Shown one piece after another: positions 1-7,683 of a stretch of 25,806 nucleotides of DNA. The notes beneath the pieces were generated by a model. That model searched no databases. It saw only the letters and a list, made by a program, of their open reading frames with translations, and was not told where the DNA came from. Each line of letters begins with the position of its first letter. The first letter of the stretch is position 1. The position numbers were made by a program, and so were the translations under genes. Source of the DNA: Clostridiales bacterium (lineage in GTDB: Bacteria; Bacillota_A; Clostridia; Saccharofermentanales; Saccharofermentanaceae); assembly GCA_017649745.1 (NCBI GenBank), contig JAGCGE010000070.1:1-25806 (forward strand). Reading direction: 5' to 3'.

Positions 1-374
1 AACTCATTTATAGTTTTCTTATGCTCAACCCCTAAGTCATCAATTAGAAAAGCAAAGGAATTGACTGAACTCATATCTGCAACTATCCTTCTGTATCTAA
101 ATTCCAGATCACCTTCTGCATTGTTATACGAATCTATATCTTGTATTGTTGTTTCCACACACTTTAGATACTGTTCATAATATGTCTGTTGAACTCTTTT
201 ACGCTCATCCACATACAGAGCAATAAATACAGCCAAAGCAGAAAGAGTGATAAGTAGTGCAAATATTGCAGCAATCATCTTTTTCTTCATGATGAATTCC
301 TGTCCCAAGTCACGGGTAGTGTACTTGTACAGATCATCCTTATTCTGTTTCTTGCTCTTCTTTTCCTTGCTCAT
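1..374 (-). CDS. Putative single-pass membrane protein, 3' end beyond the window
   Basis: I do not recognise this protein; 124 codons are visible and the reading frame is still open at the window edge. It has a lysine-rich cytoplasmic N-terminus of about 28 residues, one hydrophobic segment (about residues 33-50, rich in A, L, I and F), then a polar, helix-prone region predicted to lie outside the membrane. The chosen ATG at 374 has AAAGGA about 12 nt upstream and overlaps the 3' end of the preceding signal peptidase gene by 35 bp, which suggests translational coupling. A second in-frame ATG at 290, just before the membrane segment, is possible. It is the last visible gene of the leftward surface-protein operon, so a role in the cell envelope is inferred from context only. 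Confidence 0.72.
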   Translation of the reverse strand, partial: MSKEKKSKKQNKDDLYKYTTRDLGQEFIMKKKMIAAIFALLITLSALAVFIALYVDERKRVQQTYYEQYLKCVETTIQDIDSYNNAEGDLEFRYRRIVADMSSVNSFAFLIDDLGVEHKKTINE

Positions 375-1026
375 TATTGCTTTCGTTCCTTTGTTTAATA
401 TATTCTTCGATAGCCTCTTTCTTTATTCTGTCGATCTCAGCTTCTTTCTTATCCTTCTCAGGAGTCTCTTCATCATCTTCACGAAGTGACTTCCAAAGTT
501 TTCCTAGCGTCCTCATCTCGTAAAACGAGATAGCCAGTATTGGTATAATTACGACAACAAGAAGTAATTTCTTCTTATCAGCAAAAGATCCAATCATCGA
601 GAAAATTCTAGCTTTACAAACGTACTTTCCCAAGACTTCATCTTTCTGTACTGCTATATCGTCTTCAACTATATTGGCATCTCCTTTGGTCATTATCGAG
701 CCGTCTTCATTAAAACCGACGATCCTGTGAGTGCACAAAAGGCCTCTTATCTGAGGTATCTTCGCATAGAATGTTATTATGTCTCCTTCTTTAAGGGTAT
801 TGGGATCAGCATCTTTAACGATAATGTACTCTCCTGTCATTATGGTTGGTTCCATTGAACCGGTCACTACCTTAAGAATACTGTAACCGAAAACCGATAC
901 CGCTTTTCCTCTGACGTTCATGATCATTACATAAGCCGTGAAGATCAATACAACGACCATAAGAATCCAGGAAAGATAATCCAATATACCTTTTTGTCTT
1001 TCACCAATCTTAGATACTATCTTCAT
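340..1026 (-). CDS. SipW-like signal peptidase I (S26B type), distal copy
   Basis: Membrane serine peptidase that should remove signal peptides from exported proteins. In 228 residues it shows an N-terminal membrane segment (about 17-38), the nucleophile serine in TGSMEPTI (Ser57), then histidine in LLCTHRIVG (His100) in place of the lysine of classical LepB, and TKGDAN (Asp116). A Ser/His layout is typical of the SipW/archaeal/ER S26B branch, known for maturing TasA- and camelysin-like surface proteins. A second membrane segment (about 154-170) is followed by a highly charged cytosolic tail of some 55 residues that resembles the tail of the other signal peptidase at 5050-5778. The ATG overlaps the stop of the upstream gene (ATGA), with GGAAAGAAG upstream. 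Likely substrates are the TasA-like proteins of this locus. Confidence 0.9.
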   Translation of the reverse strand: MKIVSKIGERQKGILDYLSWILMVVVLIFTAYVMIMNVRGKAVSVFGYSILKVVTGSMEPTIMTGEYIIVKDADPNTLKEGDIITFYAKIPQIRGLLCTHRIVGFNEDGSIMTKGDANIVEDDIAVQKDEVLGKYVCKARIFSMIGSFADKKKLLLVVVIIPILAISFYEMRTLGKLWKSLREDDEETPEKDKKEAEIDRIKKEAIEEYIKQRNESNNEQGKEEQETE

Positions 1027-3422
1027 TGCTTCTTTCCGAGCGCCAGATTAAACTGTCTTTCTTTTTCCTCCTTCGACATTGATTTGATCCATCTTCTGAT
1101 TCGCTCGATTACACCGACATGATACTCTTTGTAAAGAGCTCTCATGCGCCTATCGATCTCAGCCTGCTCTTCTTCAGTGCGCTTAGGCGGAGTATACTGA
1201 GGCTTTGGCTTATTCTTAGCTTCCTTACGCTTCTTGCGTTTCCACTTAATATCAGCGATATCACGGCGAACCTGATACTTGGTATCTGTAGAGTACTTCT
1301 TGTACAAGATTTCCATCTTGCTTCTCTCTTCTTCTTCCCTCTTCTTTGCTTCCGCAATTATTGCACGCTGAGCAAGGATTCTCTTGTAATCAGGATTATC
1401 CGTATCTGATGGTATATAGTCAAATGCCTTGAACAAGAACAACATAAATCCTCTTCCGATAACATGGATAGGATCCTTGGAATATTCTTTTCTTATGACA
1501 TCATATGGCTTATTAATAAAGTAATCACGATCAGCTCTGAGTTTTCTAGCTCTGACGACTTCTTTAGCTTCAGCTTCTTTACGCTGTTTATTGAGCTTGA
1601 GCTTAGCAGCGATCTTACGAGGATCGTTATTACGTTCATATTCACTCATGACGGCAGCAACTTCTTCGACCTTCTCATGATCGACAGTGCCCTTACCTTC
1701 ATATTCGTCTTCAATAAGAGTTCTTGCATCCTCTGTCTGAATAGCATCTTCTGCATTCTCGAACTTCTCTGCAATCTCTTCAGCCTTATCCTGATCGACT
1801 TCAACAGTTTGAGCTTCACGTTCTGCACGGATCTCTTCCATAGCAGCGATAGTTTCTTCTATCTCATCACCAGTAACAGTACTGTATATACGCTGAGTGT
1901 CTTCAACGACTTTCTGCTTGTCATATTTCTCGACATCCATGCCTTCAGCATCACCAAGTTCAGAACGAACAGACTTCTTGTTGTCGATGATACGCTGTTT
2001 CTCTTCAGAAATACGACGCTCTTCTTCGAGCCTTGCAAGACGTTCTGCTTCGAGACGAGCACGTTCTCTCTCTTCTGCTTCCTGTTCTGCTCTTCTCTTC
2101 TCGAGCATTTCCTGGATACGCTTCTGCTCAGCCTCTTTCTCTGCCTTGATTCTCTCGCGTTCTTCTCTCTTTGCTTCTTCTATGCGGCGTTTCTCTTCAA
2201 GACGCGCTTCTCTTTCTGCACGAAGTCTCTCTTTTTCTTCCTGTTCTGCAAGCTGAGCAAGACGCTCTTCTTCTCTCTCCTGAAGATAACGTCTCTCTAT
2301 TTCAATTACTTGATTTATCTGTTCAAATACATCATCGGTATTCTCCGGAACAGCTGCTTTAACATACATCTGTTCTCCATCTTCAGAAACATAACCGACT
2401 GTCTCCTCAGCGTGAATATCATAGTTACCAATAAGAAGTTCTCTTCCATATTTCTTAACAACCTTTGGAGCGATAGGCTTAAGTTTTTTCTTACCTATCT
2501 CTGTCATCGGATCTTCGTTATTTGTGTAAGACCTGAATAACAAAAGGTTACATGCAATGATCTTATAGAAGTCAGAGATATAGTTATCTTCCGGCTTCAG
2601 AGCTGTATCTTCGATGTTGATCTCATAACCTGCACTCTCATAGCTTAAGATGTATTGCCACAATGCAAGACATGCTTTAAGATCAACGTTCTTCATGATA
2701 GCGTTCGTTCTCATGATAGGCGGACGAACAAAGTTGTTACCGAGTTTCTGACAAAGTTCGGAACCTTTATAACCTTCAATGGTCTTCTTAAGTTTCTCGA
2801 CTCGCTGCCAGATCGTATAACCCTGATCGTTTGTTGCCTCGAGGCTCTTTGTTGTATCAATAGATAACTTAAGAGAAACCGTATTACCGGAGCCATCATC
2901 TATAGCAGTATCGAAATCCATCGTGAAGATTTCCTCATCCTTTGCAACCTGAGAAAGTTTCTCATAACGAGCAAGGATAAAGTAATAAAGTCTATCAATA
3001 AGCGTATTAACGAACTTATTCTCGTATGTCTCGAGAGTCTCTTCCTTATGAACATTAAGTATCTTGGAAGGAGTGATCTTACCCGATTTCTCATCAAAAC
3101 TTTGGATAAGGTCAGTATGTTGAGCAAGGTGTTTAACAGATTCAACAGTGATCTTACGAGAAAGCGCAATTGGAACGATCTCCTCTACATCTACAATCGT
3201 TCTGCTTGGATTTCTGACTATCTTATCTACATGAATTATGGCATTCTCAATCGCTTCGACCCAGGAAACATCGATAACCTTCTCCATAAGTTTACGGTTA
3301 ATCGAGATGTTACCCTTCGAACTTCCGACAAGACGATCCATGACATCAAAGAGATCGTTCTCTCCGAGGATGTCCATGGACTCTTTAAATTCACTTAACC
3401 ACTTGTCATAGTTCTCGTTCAA
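1023..3422 (-). CDS. DUF2357-like protein with long charged coiled coil (McrC-like partner lacking a nuclease)
   Basis: A 799-residue protein of unknown function. The N-terminal third (about 1-350) looks like the DUF2357 domain that partners McrB-family ATPases: it has the characteristic stretch EETLETYENKFVNTLIDRL (residues 127-145) followed by helical and then strand-rich sequence. Residues about 365-485 are an almost uninterrupted run of E, R, K, A and L (predicted coiled coil), followed by an acidic section (500-600) and a very basic C-terminus. Two 20-residue repeats lie at 703-722 and 760-779 with the shared pattern MxxLYKxY...RRxI. No PD-(D/E)xK nuclease motif is evident, unlike McrC-type proteins. 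The start is TTG with a weak ribosome-binding site; an in-frame TAG just upstream rules out extension. It follows the AAA+ gene by 28 bp and overlaps the next signal peptidase gene, so the two very probably act together. Confidence 0.75.
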   Translation of the reverse strand: MNENYDKWLSEFKESMDILGENDLFDVMDRLVGSSKGNISINRKLMEKVIDVSWVEAIENAIIHVDKIVRNPSRTIVDVEEIVPIALSRKITVESVKHLAQHTDLIQSFDEKSGKITPSKILNVHKEETLETYENKFVNTLIDRLYYFILARYEKLSQVAKDEEIFTMDFDTAIDDGSGNTVSLKLSIDTTKSLEATNDQGYTIWQRVEKLKKTIEGYKGSELCQKLGNNFVRPPIMRTNAIMKNVDLKACLALWQYILSYESAGYEINIEDTALKPEDNYISDFYKIIACNLLLFRSYTNNEDPMTEIGKKKLKPIAPKVVKKYGRELLIGNYDIHAEETVGYVSEDGEQMYVKAAVPENTDDVFEQINQVIEIERRYLQEREEERLAQLAEQEEKERLRAEREARLEEKRRIEEAKREERERIKAEKEAEQKRIQEMLEKRRAEQEAEERERARLEAERLARLEEERRISEEKQRIIDNKKSVRSELGDAEGMDVEKYDKQKVVEDTQRIYSTVTGDEIEETIAAMEEIRAEREAQTVEVDQDKAEEIAEKFENAEDAIQTEDARTLIEDEYEGKGTVDHEKVEEVAAVMSEYERNNDPRKIAAKLKLNKQRKEAEAKEVVRARKLRADRDYFINKPYDVIRKEYSKDPIHVIGRGFMLFLFKAFDYIPSDTDNPDYKRILAQRAIIAEAKKREEEERSKMEILYKKYSTDTKYQVRRDIADIKWKRKKRKEAKNKPKPQYTPPKRTEEEQAEIDRRMRALYKEYHVGVIERIRRWIKSMSKEEKERQFNLALGKKQ

Positions 3423-3450
3423 AGCACCAACACCCTATGGCATAAGTCCA

Positions 3451-5034
3451 TTAGAAGAGTTTCTGCAATCTTTCCAGATATGCTATGGACTCGTTCATCT
3501 TGCCCCTTCCAAAAGTTTTATTCAAATACTGACAGAGTTCTTTAAGTTCATCACGAAGCATCGCGAGGTTCAAGGACTCGAATTTTCTAAAGATCTTAGT
3601 AGCAAGTACGTAATCGATACCGTCAAGCTCATCTCCACCACAAGCTACATATACCGGTACGAACAATCCCATCTGCTTGATGATACGGTTACCAAAAGCA
3701 ACTCTCAACTTCTCGATAACCCACAAGTCAAGCTGATGTATCTTCTTAAGATTCTCTTCTGAAATAGGATACTTATCATAAGCAGCCTTGAAGAGTTCAT
3801 CCAAGTGTGTAAACGAAATACAGATCGGTGGCGTATCAGGTGCTTCAAATGCGACACCCTTAGCATCAAGGTTGATCGGCTGAGCACGGTCATAAACCTT
3901 ATCTGAAATAGCGAATGTGGAATCGTCGTTGTTAGCCGTTCCGATATACCAAATATTCTGAGGTATCTTAAGTTTACCTTTGTTAAGCTTCTCAGGGTCT
4001 GTACTCCATACGCTAGGTACGAGATCGAGCTGCCACTCTTCTGCATTAGGCATTTCAAGAATGGAGAGCATCTCAGCAAAATAGTACTCGATACGTGCGA
4101 TGTTCATCTCATCGAGGAGGATCATATTAACATCATCGTTATAGTTCGCTGCATAGATCCTTCTTAATACTTCTGTCTCATTAAAGTTCTTCGTAAATTC
4201 ATTGAAGTAACCAAAGAGCTCAGTTCTGTCACGCCATGAAGGCTGAACTGATGCAATAGTTGCATCTATTCCAAGGAACTTACCAAATGAATACGGCAAG
4301 GATGTTTTACCTGTACCGGAGATACCTTGTAAGATAATAAGCTTAGTAGAAGCCATACCTGCAACAAAGAGTCTTATGATCTTAGGTTCATAGTAAAGAT
4401 GCATCCTGGAACAAGCAAAGTTTCTGAACCTGTCGCAGAACTGAACAAGATCGATCTCATTATCATAATTAGGTGCAACATATGTCTTATAGTAACTATC
4501 AACTTCAAAGAGCTTGGCAAATCTGTGCTCAGATGTGATGTAAACACCATCATCAACAGCAACCTGACCTTCTTCACCCTCTTCGCCACTATTAAGTGAC
4601 ATTCTGCCTGTATTGAAGCCTTCACCAGCTCCGGCGAAAGCACCCGATGTACCAAGACCCATCTGAGCGACTTTCATCGCCATGATCTCATCTTTCTCTT
4701 TAGCCATCTTCATGACGCGCTGCTGAAGAACTGTAATTTCTTCAAGGAGGTCCTCATTACTTACTATTGAATGTCTGAATCTGATGTACTTTCTAATACC
4801 GAGGAAAATAAGGAATGCGATAAGGACGTAGATCGCAATAACAATTATGATGGCAAGGACCGAAAAAACCCAACCAACTGCACCAAACTCAGTCGAGTAT
4901 TGCTTGAAGATATTAATGTAATTCGGAACATTAAAGATCTGAACAAAACCTTTACCGATGCCTCCGAATATCATTCCGAATCCTTTTAGCATTTCAGATA
5001 TAAATGCAAAAAACCATCTTAAAAAAGCACTCAT
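3451..5034 (-). CDS. Membrane-anchored McrB-like AAA+ ATPase
   Basis: A 527-residue NTPase. The N-terminus has an amphipathic/hydrophobic stretch (4-35) and a strong membrane segment (about 52-80), then a short helical region (88-125), a Gly/Ser/Glu-rich linker (126-160) and a C-terminal AAA+ domain. Visible motifs are Walker A GISGTGKTS (237-245), Walker B MILLDEMN (304-311), sensor 1 GTANNDD (365-371) and a candidate arginine finger in YDRAQP (Arg383). The spacing matches the McrB/AAA_5 group, in which Walker B reads LDE(M/I)N and sensor 1 reads GT(M/A)N. Membrane anchoring is unusual for McrB, a soluble restriction motor. The ATG has AAAGGA upstream. It lies between a signal peptidase gene and the DUF2357-like gene, so a role in assembling or remodelling surface proteins is more likely than DNA cleavage; this is inference. 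Confidence 0.85.
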   Translation of the reverse strand: MSAFLRWFFAFISEMLKGFGMIFGGIGKGFVQIFNVPNYINIFKQYSTEFGAVGWVFSVLAIIIVIAIYVLIAFLIFLGIRKYIRFRHSIVSNEDLLEEITVLQQRVMKMAKEKDEIMAMKVAQMGLGTSGAFAGAGEGFNTGRMSLNSGEEGEEGQVAVDDGVYITSEHRFAKLFEVDSYYKTYVAPNYDNEIDLVQFCDRFRNFACSRMHLYYEPKIIRLFVAGMASTKLIILQGISGTGKTSLPYSFGKFLGIDATIASVQPSWRDRTELFGYFNEFTKNFNETEVLRRIYAANYNDDVNMILLDEMNIARIEYYFAEMLSILEMPNAEEWQLDLVPSVWSTDPEKLNKGKLKIPQNIWYIGTANNDDSTFAISDKVYDRAQPINLDAKGVAFEAPDTPPICISFTHLDELFKAAYDKYPISEENLKKIHQLDLWVIEKLRVAFGNRIIKQMGLFVPVYVACGGDELDGIDYVLATKIFRKFESLNLAMLRDELKELCQYLNKTFGRGKMNESIAYLERLQKLF

Positions 5035-5049
5035 AATAATCGTCCTTTA

Positions 5050-5778
5050 TTATTTAATGTCGTCGCTTTCCTGAGGTTTCTCCTCAGTAGTTTCTGTTTC
5101 GTTGTTTTCCTGAGATTCATTCTCAGGAGTTTCCACTTTGTCACTTACCTGAACTTCTTTCTCAGCTTTTTCTTTAGCCAAGTATTCTTCAATCGCCTTC
5201 TTTTTGATTTCTTCTTCGTCTTCCTTTGAAATAGAAGGTTTCTTTGATTCAATTAATACAACAATGAATTTATAAAGTTCAAAGATAAAGAAGGCTGCAA
5301 GCGGAATAACAATGCAGATGAAGAATCCCGTCTTTGATCTTAAGAAATCAAGCGCCTTGCCTCCGCCTGGAAGTTTAGCACCGTTCCATCTACCAATAAT
5401 GTCAGATGCATAGACTATTGATGTATCATTTACAGGATTGTTATCACCTTTTGTAATAAAAGTCCTGACTCCGCTATCCTCATTGATCTCAACAATACGG
5501 TGAGTATTCATGATCCTGTTGCCATCAACAATCGTATAGAATGTGATCGTATCCTCAACCTTAAGATCATAAAGATCAACCTGTTTAACGAAAATCAAGT
5601 CACCTTTTTTAAACGTCGGCTTCATGGAATCCGACTGTACTGACATCGGCATGATGCCCAGAAGATTTGGAACTCCGTTATTTCTCTCTGACGAGAACAC
5701 GAGTATCGTGATCAAGAGGGCAAATATCAATATCACCCACGAGAGTACATTAATAATGTTCTTAGCTACTTTTTTCAT
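5050..5778 (-). CDS. SipW-like signal peptidase I (S26B type), proximal copy
   Basis: A 242-residue membrane serine peptidase related to the copy at 340-1026. It has an N-terminal membrane segment (about 10-28), catalytic Ser51 in VQSDSMKPTF, His93 in MNTHRIVEI replacing the LepB lysine, and TKGDNNPVND with conserved Asp112. A second membrane segment lies at about 150-176, then a cytosolic tail of about 65 residues very rich in E and K. The tail contains KKKAIEEYL (192-200), nearly matching KKEAIEEYI in the other peptidase. The ATG follows GGAAGGA. It sits directly after the gene for the anchored TasA-like protein and before the AAA+ ATPase gene, as expected for a dedicated processing peptidase of this locus. 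Two peptidases in one operon may have different substrates. Confidence 0.9.
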   Translation of the reverse strand: MKKVAKNIINVLSWVILIFALLITILVFSSERNNGVPNLLGIMPMSVQSDSMKPTFKKGDLIFVKQVDLYDLKVEDTITFYTIVDGNRIMNTHRIVEINEDSGVRTFITKGDNNPVNDTSIVYASDIIGRWNGAKLPGGGKALDFLRSKTGFFICIVIPLAAFFIFELYKFIVVLIESKKPSISKEDEEEIKKKAIEEYLAKEKAEKEVQVSDKVETPENESQENNETETTEEKPQESDDIK

Positions 5779-5796
5779 AATTTTATCCTTCCGTCA

Positions 5797-6522
5797 TCAT
5801 GTAGTCTCAGTTATCTTAAAATCCATAGCAAACTTAATTGTTCCGCCAACTATATCATCAACGCAATCCGGATCATTTCCTTCAAGCCAAATAACGACTG
5901 TATATTTATCCTTAGACTTAGGCTCGAATGATTCTTGTCTACCTTGTGCCACTATTGTAGCAGACAAAAACTCGTAGTCACAGTCACTTTCAATTCCTGA
6001 ACCATTAGACTTTGTCTTACCATAAACTGTTTTCTCTCCATTCTTATAAACAGCAACTCTTACCGCTTCATCAACACCCTTAGATACATTCTCTATATAT
6101 AGTTCATAATCATAAGAAACAGTATCATCGCCTGAGTTGATCAGGTAGAAAGTATAAGCAATAAAGTTATTACCATTATGGGAACCATTCACCATATCGA
6201 TGTTTTCAGGGAGATCTTTACCGCTAATATTCGTCATATCATATTGAGTATCTGCGGTAAGAACACCAATCGCTTTGTCATATGTAGGAGTCTCAGATAG
6301 TGTTAGACCTTGATTTACCATATCGTATTTATTTACTCTTACAGTAAATCCACCAAACTTGTCATAGAAATAGGAGATCGCATAGGCAATAGCAATAATA
6401 GCTACTAAAATACCAATAAGCAACGACAAAACCCTAGTCAAGAATACATGTCTCTTGACTTCTTTGGCCTTTCTTCTGAAGAAAGCTCCATTATCTCTGG
6501 TCTTGTTGCCCTTCTCAGCCAA
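5797..6522 (-). CDS. Membrane-anchored TasA/camelysin-like surface protein
   Basis: A 241-residue protein with a basic cytoplasmic N-terminus (about 1-29), one membrane segment (about 30-52) and a strand-rich extracytoplasmic domain. Toward its C-terminus it reads WLEGNDPDC, then a GG-containing strand. The secreted protein at 7684-8469 has YWDGNDTD at the equivalent place, so the two share a W-x-G-N-D signature and probably a fold of the TasA/camelysin class; that assignment rests on my recognition of the pattern, not an alignment. It lacks the TYAWF cleavage site seen in the 7684 protein, so it may stay anchored as a base or nucleator. The start is TTG (AAAGGGGAAGTAAGG upstream). It is the second gene of the operon and is followed at 18 bp by a signal peptidase gene. 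Confidence 0.68.
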   Translation of the reverse strand: MAEKGNKTRDNGAFFRRKAKEVKRHVFLTRVLSLLIGILVAIIAIAYAISYFYDKFGGFTVRVNKYDMVNQGLTLSETPTYDKAIGVLTADTQYDMTNISGKDLPENIDMVNGSHNGNNFIAYTFYLINSGDDTVSYDYELYIENVSKGVDEAVRVAVYKNGEKTVYGKTKSNGSGIESDCDYEFLSATIVAQGRQESFEPKSKDKYTVVIWLEGNDPDCVDDIVGGTIKFAMDFKITETT

Positions 6523-6537
6523 TGCCTTACTTCCCCT

Positions 6538-7344
6538 TTATAAAGAATTATTATTTCTCTTTCTTACATATCTTTCTAATGTGTACTTTCCTGCCAGATT
6601 ACCTGCTATATATCTGCAATCTGCTTCAAAGAAAGCTTCTGCTTGGTTAGCTGTCGATATTCCATCTGCTATGCAATCAGCACCTAGTCCATCGACAAAA
6701 CTTACAATCGAGTGTACCGCAGCATTCGATCTCTCATTCTTACCTATATAAGAAGTTATCTCCTGGCTTAACATTACATAGTCTACAGAATAGTCAGATA
6801 ACTTCATCAAAGGAGAGTTGTTACCACCGAATCCGGATAGCATGAAATGAAAACCTCTGTTACGAAGATTCTCTATCATCCTCGAATGTTTAACTGTACC
6901 TTCAACAAGTATCTTAAGAGGGATCTCGAAGCAGATCTTATTAGGATCTGTATCATTGGACTCTACATAGTTAAGTAGTTTCTGTTCAGCACCTCTCTCA
7001 ATAAGAGCTGCAGGCGGCATATAAACTGATAACCATTTATAAAAGAAGTCTCTTTCCTTAAACTTCTTAGCCGCTTCCAGTGCCTGTGTCATCTCTAGTT
7101 CGAATAAAGACAAGCACTGCTTCGAAAGCTCAGCTACATCTCTATAGCTCTCCGGCATCAGGATCCCGAGTCCAGGTGAATTAAGTCTGGTCTTCGACTG
7201 GAAGAAAGCAACATTGCCGCTCTCGATCTCCCTAATACCTCGGAAGAACATCTCGACAGCGCGGTTACCACCTACATTAGTACCGGACTCTTCTATAAGC
7301 TCCGATTCCTCGGAGTACTCATTCTCTAAGATCTCGTCAGCCAA
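6538..7344 (-). CDS. Degenerate EAL-domain protein (probable non-catalytic c-di-GMP-type sensor or scaffold)
   Basis: A 268-residue soluble protein consisting of an acidic N-terminus (1-25) and one EAL-like domain. The fold can be followed by pattern (strand AFFQSKTRL, FEIP, a GFHFML strand, YVML, IADGIS, YIAGNLAGKY), but the phosphodiesterase residues are gone. The EAL motif itself is absent. DDFGTG is replaced by LSGFGG (169-174), the K-x-D pair by MLSQ, AEGVE by ADGIS (226-230) and QG by AG. It therefore should not hydrolyse c-di-GMP; it could bind a nucleotide or act as a protein scaffold. The start is TTG with AAGGAG 7 nt upstream. It is the first gene of the leftward surface operon, about 28 nt downstream of the predicted transcription start, so it may gate the activity of the system. 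Confidence 0.82.
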   Translation of the reverse strand: MADEILENEYSEESELIEESGTNVGGNRAVEMFFRGIREIESGNVAFFQSKTRLNSPGLGILMPESYRDVAELSKQCLSLFELEMTQALEAAKKFKERDFFYKWLSVYMPPAALIERGAEQKLLNYVESNDTDPNKICFEIPLKILVEGTVKHSRMIENLRNRGFHFMLSGFGGNNSPLMKLSDYSVDYVMLSQEITSYIGKNERSNAAVHSIVSFVDGLGADCIADGISTANQAEAFFEADCRYIAGNLAGKYTLERYVRKRNNNSL

Positions 7345-7378
7345 TCCTTATCTCCTTATAGATACTATTGTCAAAAAT

Positions 7379-7407
7379 ATTATACTTTATTATTTCATGC
7401 TGTACAA
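7379..7407 (-). promoter_or_regulatory. Sigma-A-type promoter of the surface-protein operon
   Basis: On the minus strand TTGTAC, a 17-bp spacer, then TATAAT. It lies 35 bp upstream of the TTG start at 7344 and gives a leader of roughly 28 nt. The -10 is perfect and the spacing ideal. No terminator or attenuator fits in so short a leader, so control should occur at initiation. Confidence 0.72.
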
Positions 7408-7433
7408 TAACGCCATAATTATTTAATATCATT

Positions 7434-7531
7434 GTAAACAAGCCTATATCAGTGCTTACAGGCGATTATTGCCCATTTCCTCTTAAACGAAAGTTAATAA
7501 ATTCACCCGTTTATTATCCAATTATTGCCTA
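7434..7531. other. AT-rich divergent regulatory region with direct and inverted repeats
   Basis: Between the two divergent promoters there is a near-direct repeat, GATTATTGCCCA (7464-7475) and ATTATTGCCTA (7521-7531), 57 bp apart. A TGTAA/TTACA inverted pair lies at 7434-7438 and 7456-7460. These are possible sites for a regulator acting on both transcripts, but short AT-rich repeats arise easily by chance. Confidence 0.3.
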
Positions 7532-7565
7532 CTTATCAACAAACTGTAAATAACCTCGAATTTCT

Positions 7566-7594
7566 TTGACATTCTTGCCAAATTCGTATATTTT
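7566..7594 (+). promoter_or_regulatory. Sigma-A-type promoter of the secreted TasA-like gene
   Basis: TTGACA, a 17-bp spacer, then TATTTT. The -35 is perfect. The predicted start near 7601 leaves a leader of about 80 nt before the ATG at 7684, which has AAAGGAG at 7668-7674. Confidence 0.7.
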
Positions 7595-7625
7595 GGACTT
7601 ATAAAGCTATTCCGAATAAATTCAA

Positions 7626-7656
7626 CTACCGGTTCGGGGGTCAAAAAGATCGGTAG
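7626..7656 (+). other. Stem-loop in the 5' leader of the secreted TasA-like gene
   Basis: CTACCG (7626-7631) pairs perfectly with CGGTAG (7651-7656) around a 19-nt G-rich then A-rich loop, 12 nt upstream of the ribosome-binding site. It may stabilise the mRNA of an abundant structural protein or modulate translation. I could not match it to a known riboswitch class. Confidence 0.4.
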
Positions 7657-7683
7657 TAACAAAATTGAAAGGAGATCAAAATT

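Noticed and set aside
1464..2540. 358-codon plus-strand ORF, F/S/L-rich
   Set aside because: It is antisense to the E/R/K-rich coiled-coil region, whose complement yields stop-free hydrophobic frames; no ribosome-binding site or family resemblance.
3451..5034. McrBC-type restriction system
   Set aside because: The ATPase has a membrane anchor, the partner shows no nuclease motif, and the neighbours are signal peptidases and surface proteins.
7601..7683. c-di-GMP riboswitch in the leader of the secreted TasA-like gene
   Set aside because: The leader is short and contains a single small stem; the conserved core of the known c-di-GMP classes was not seen.
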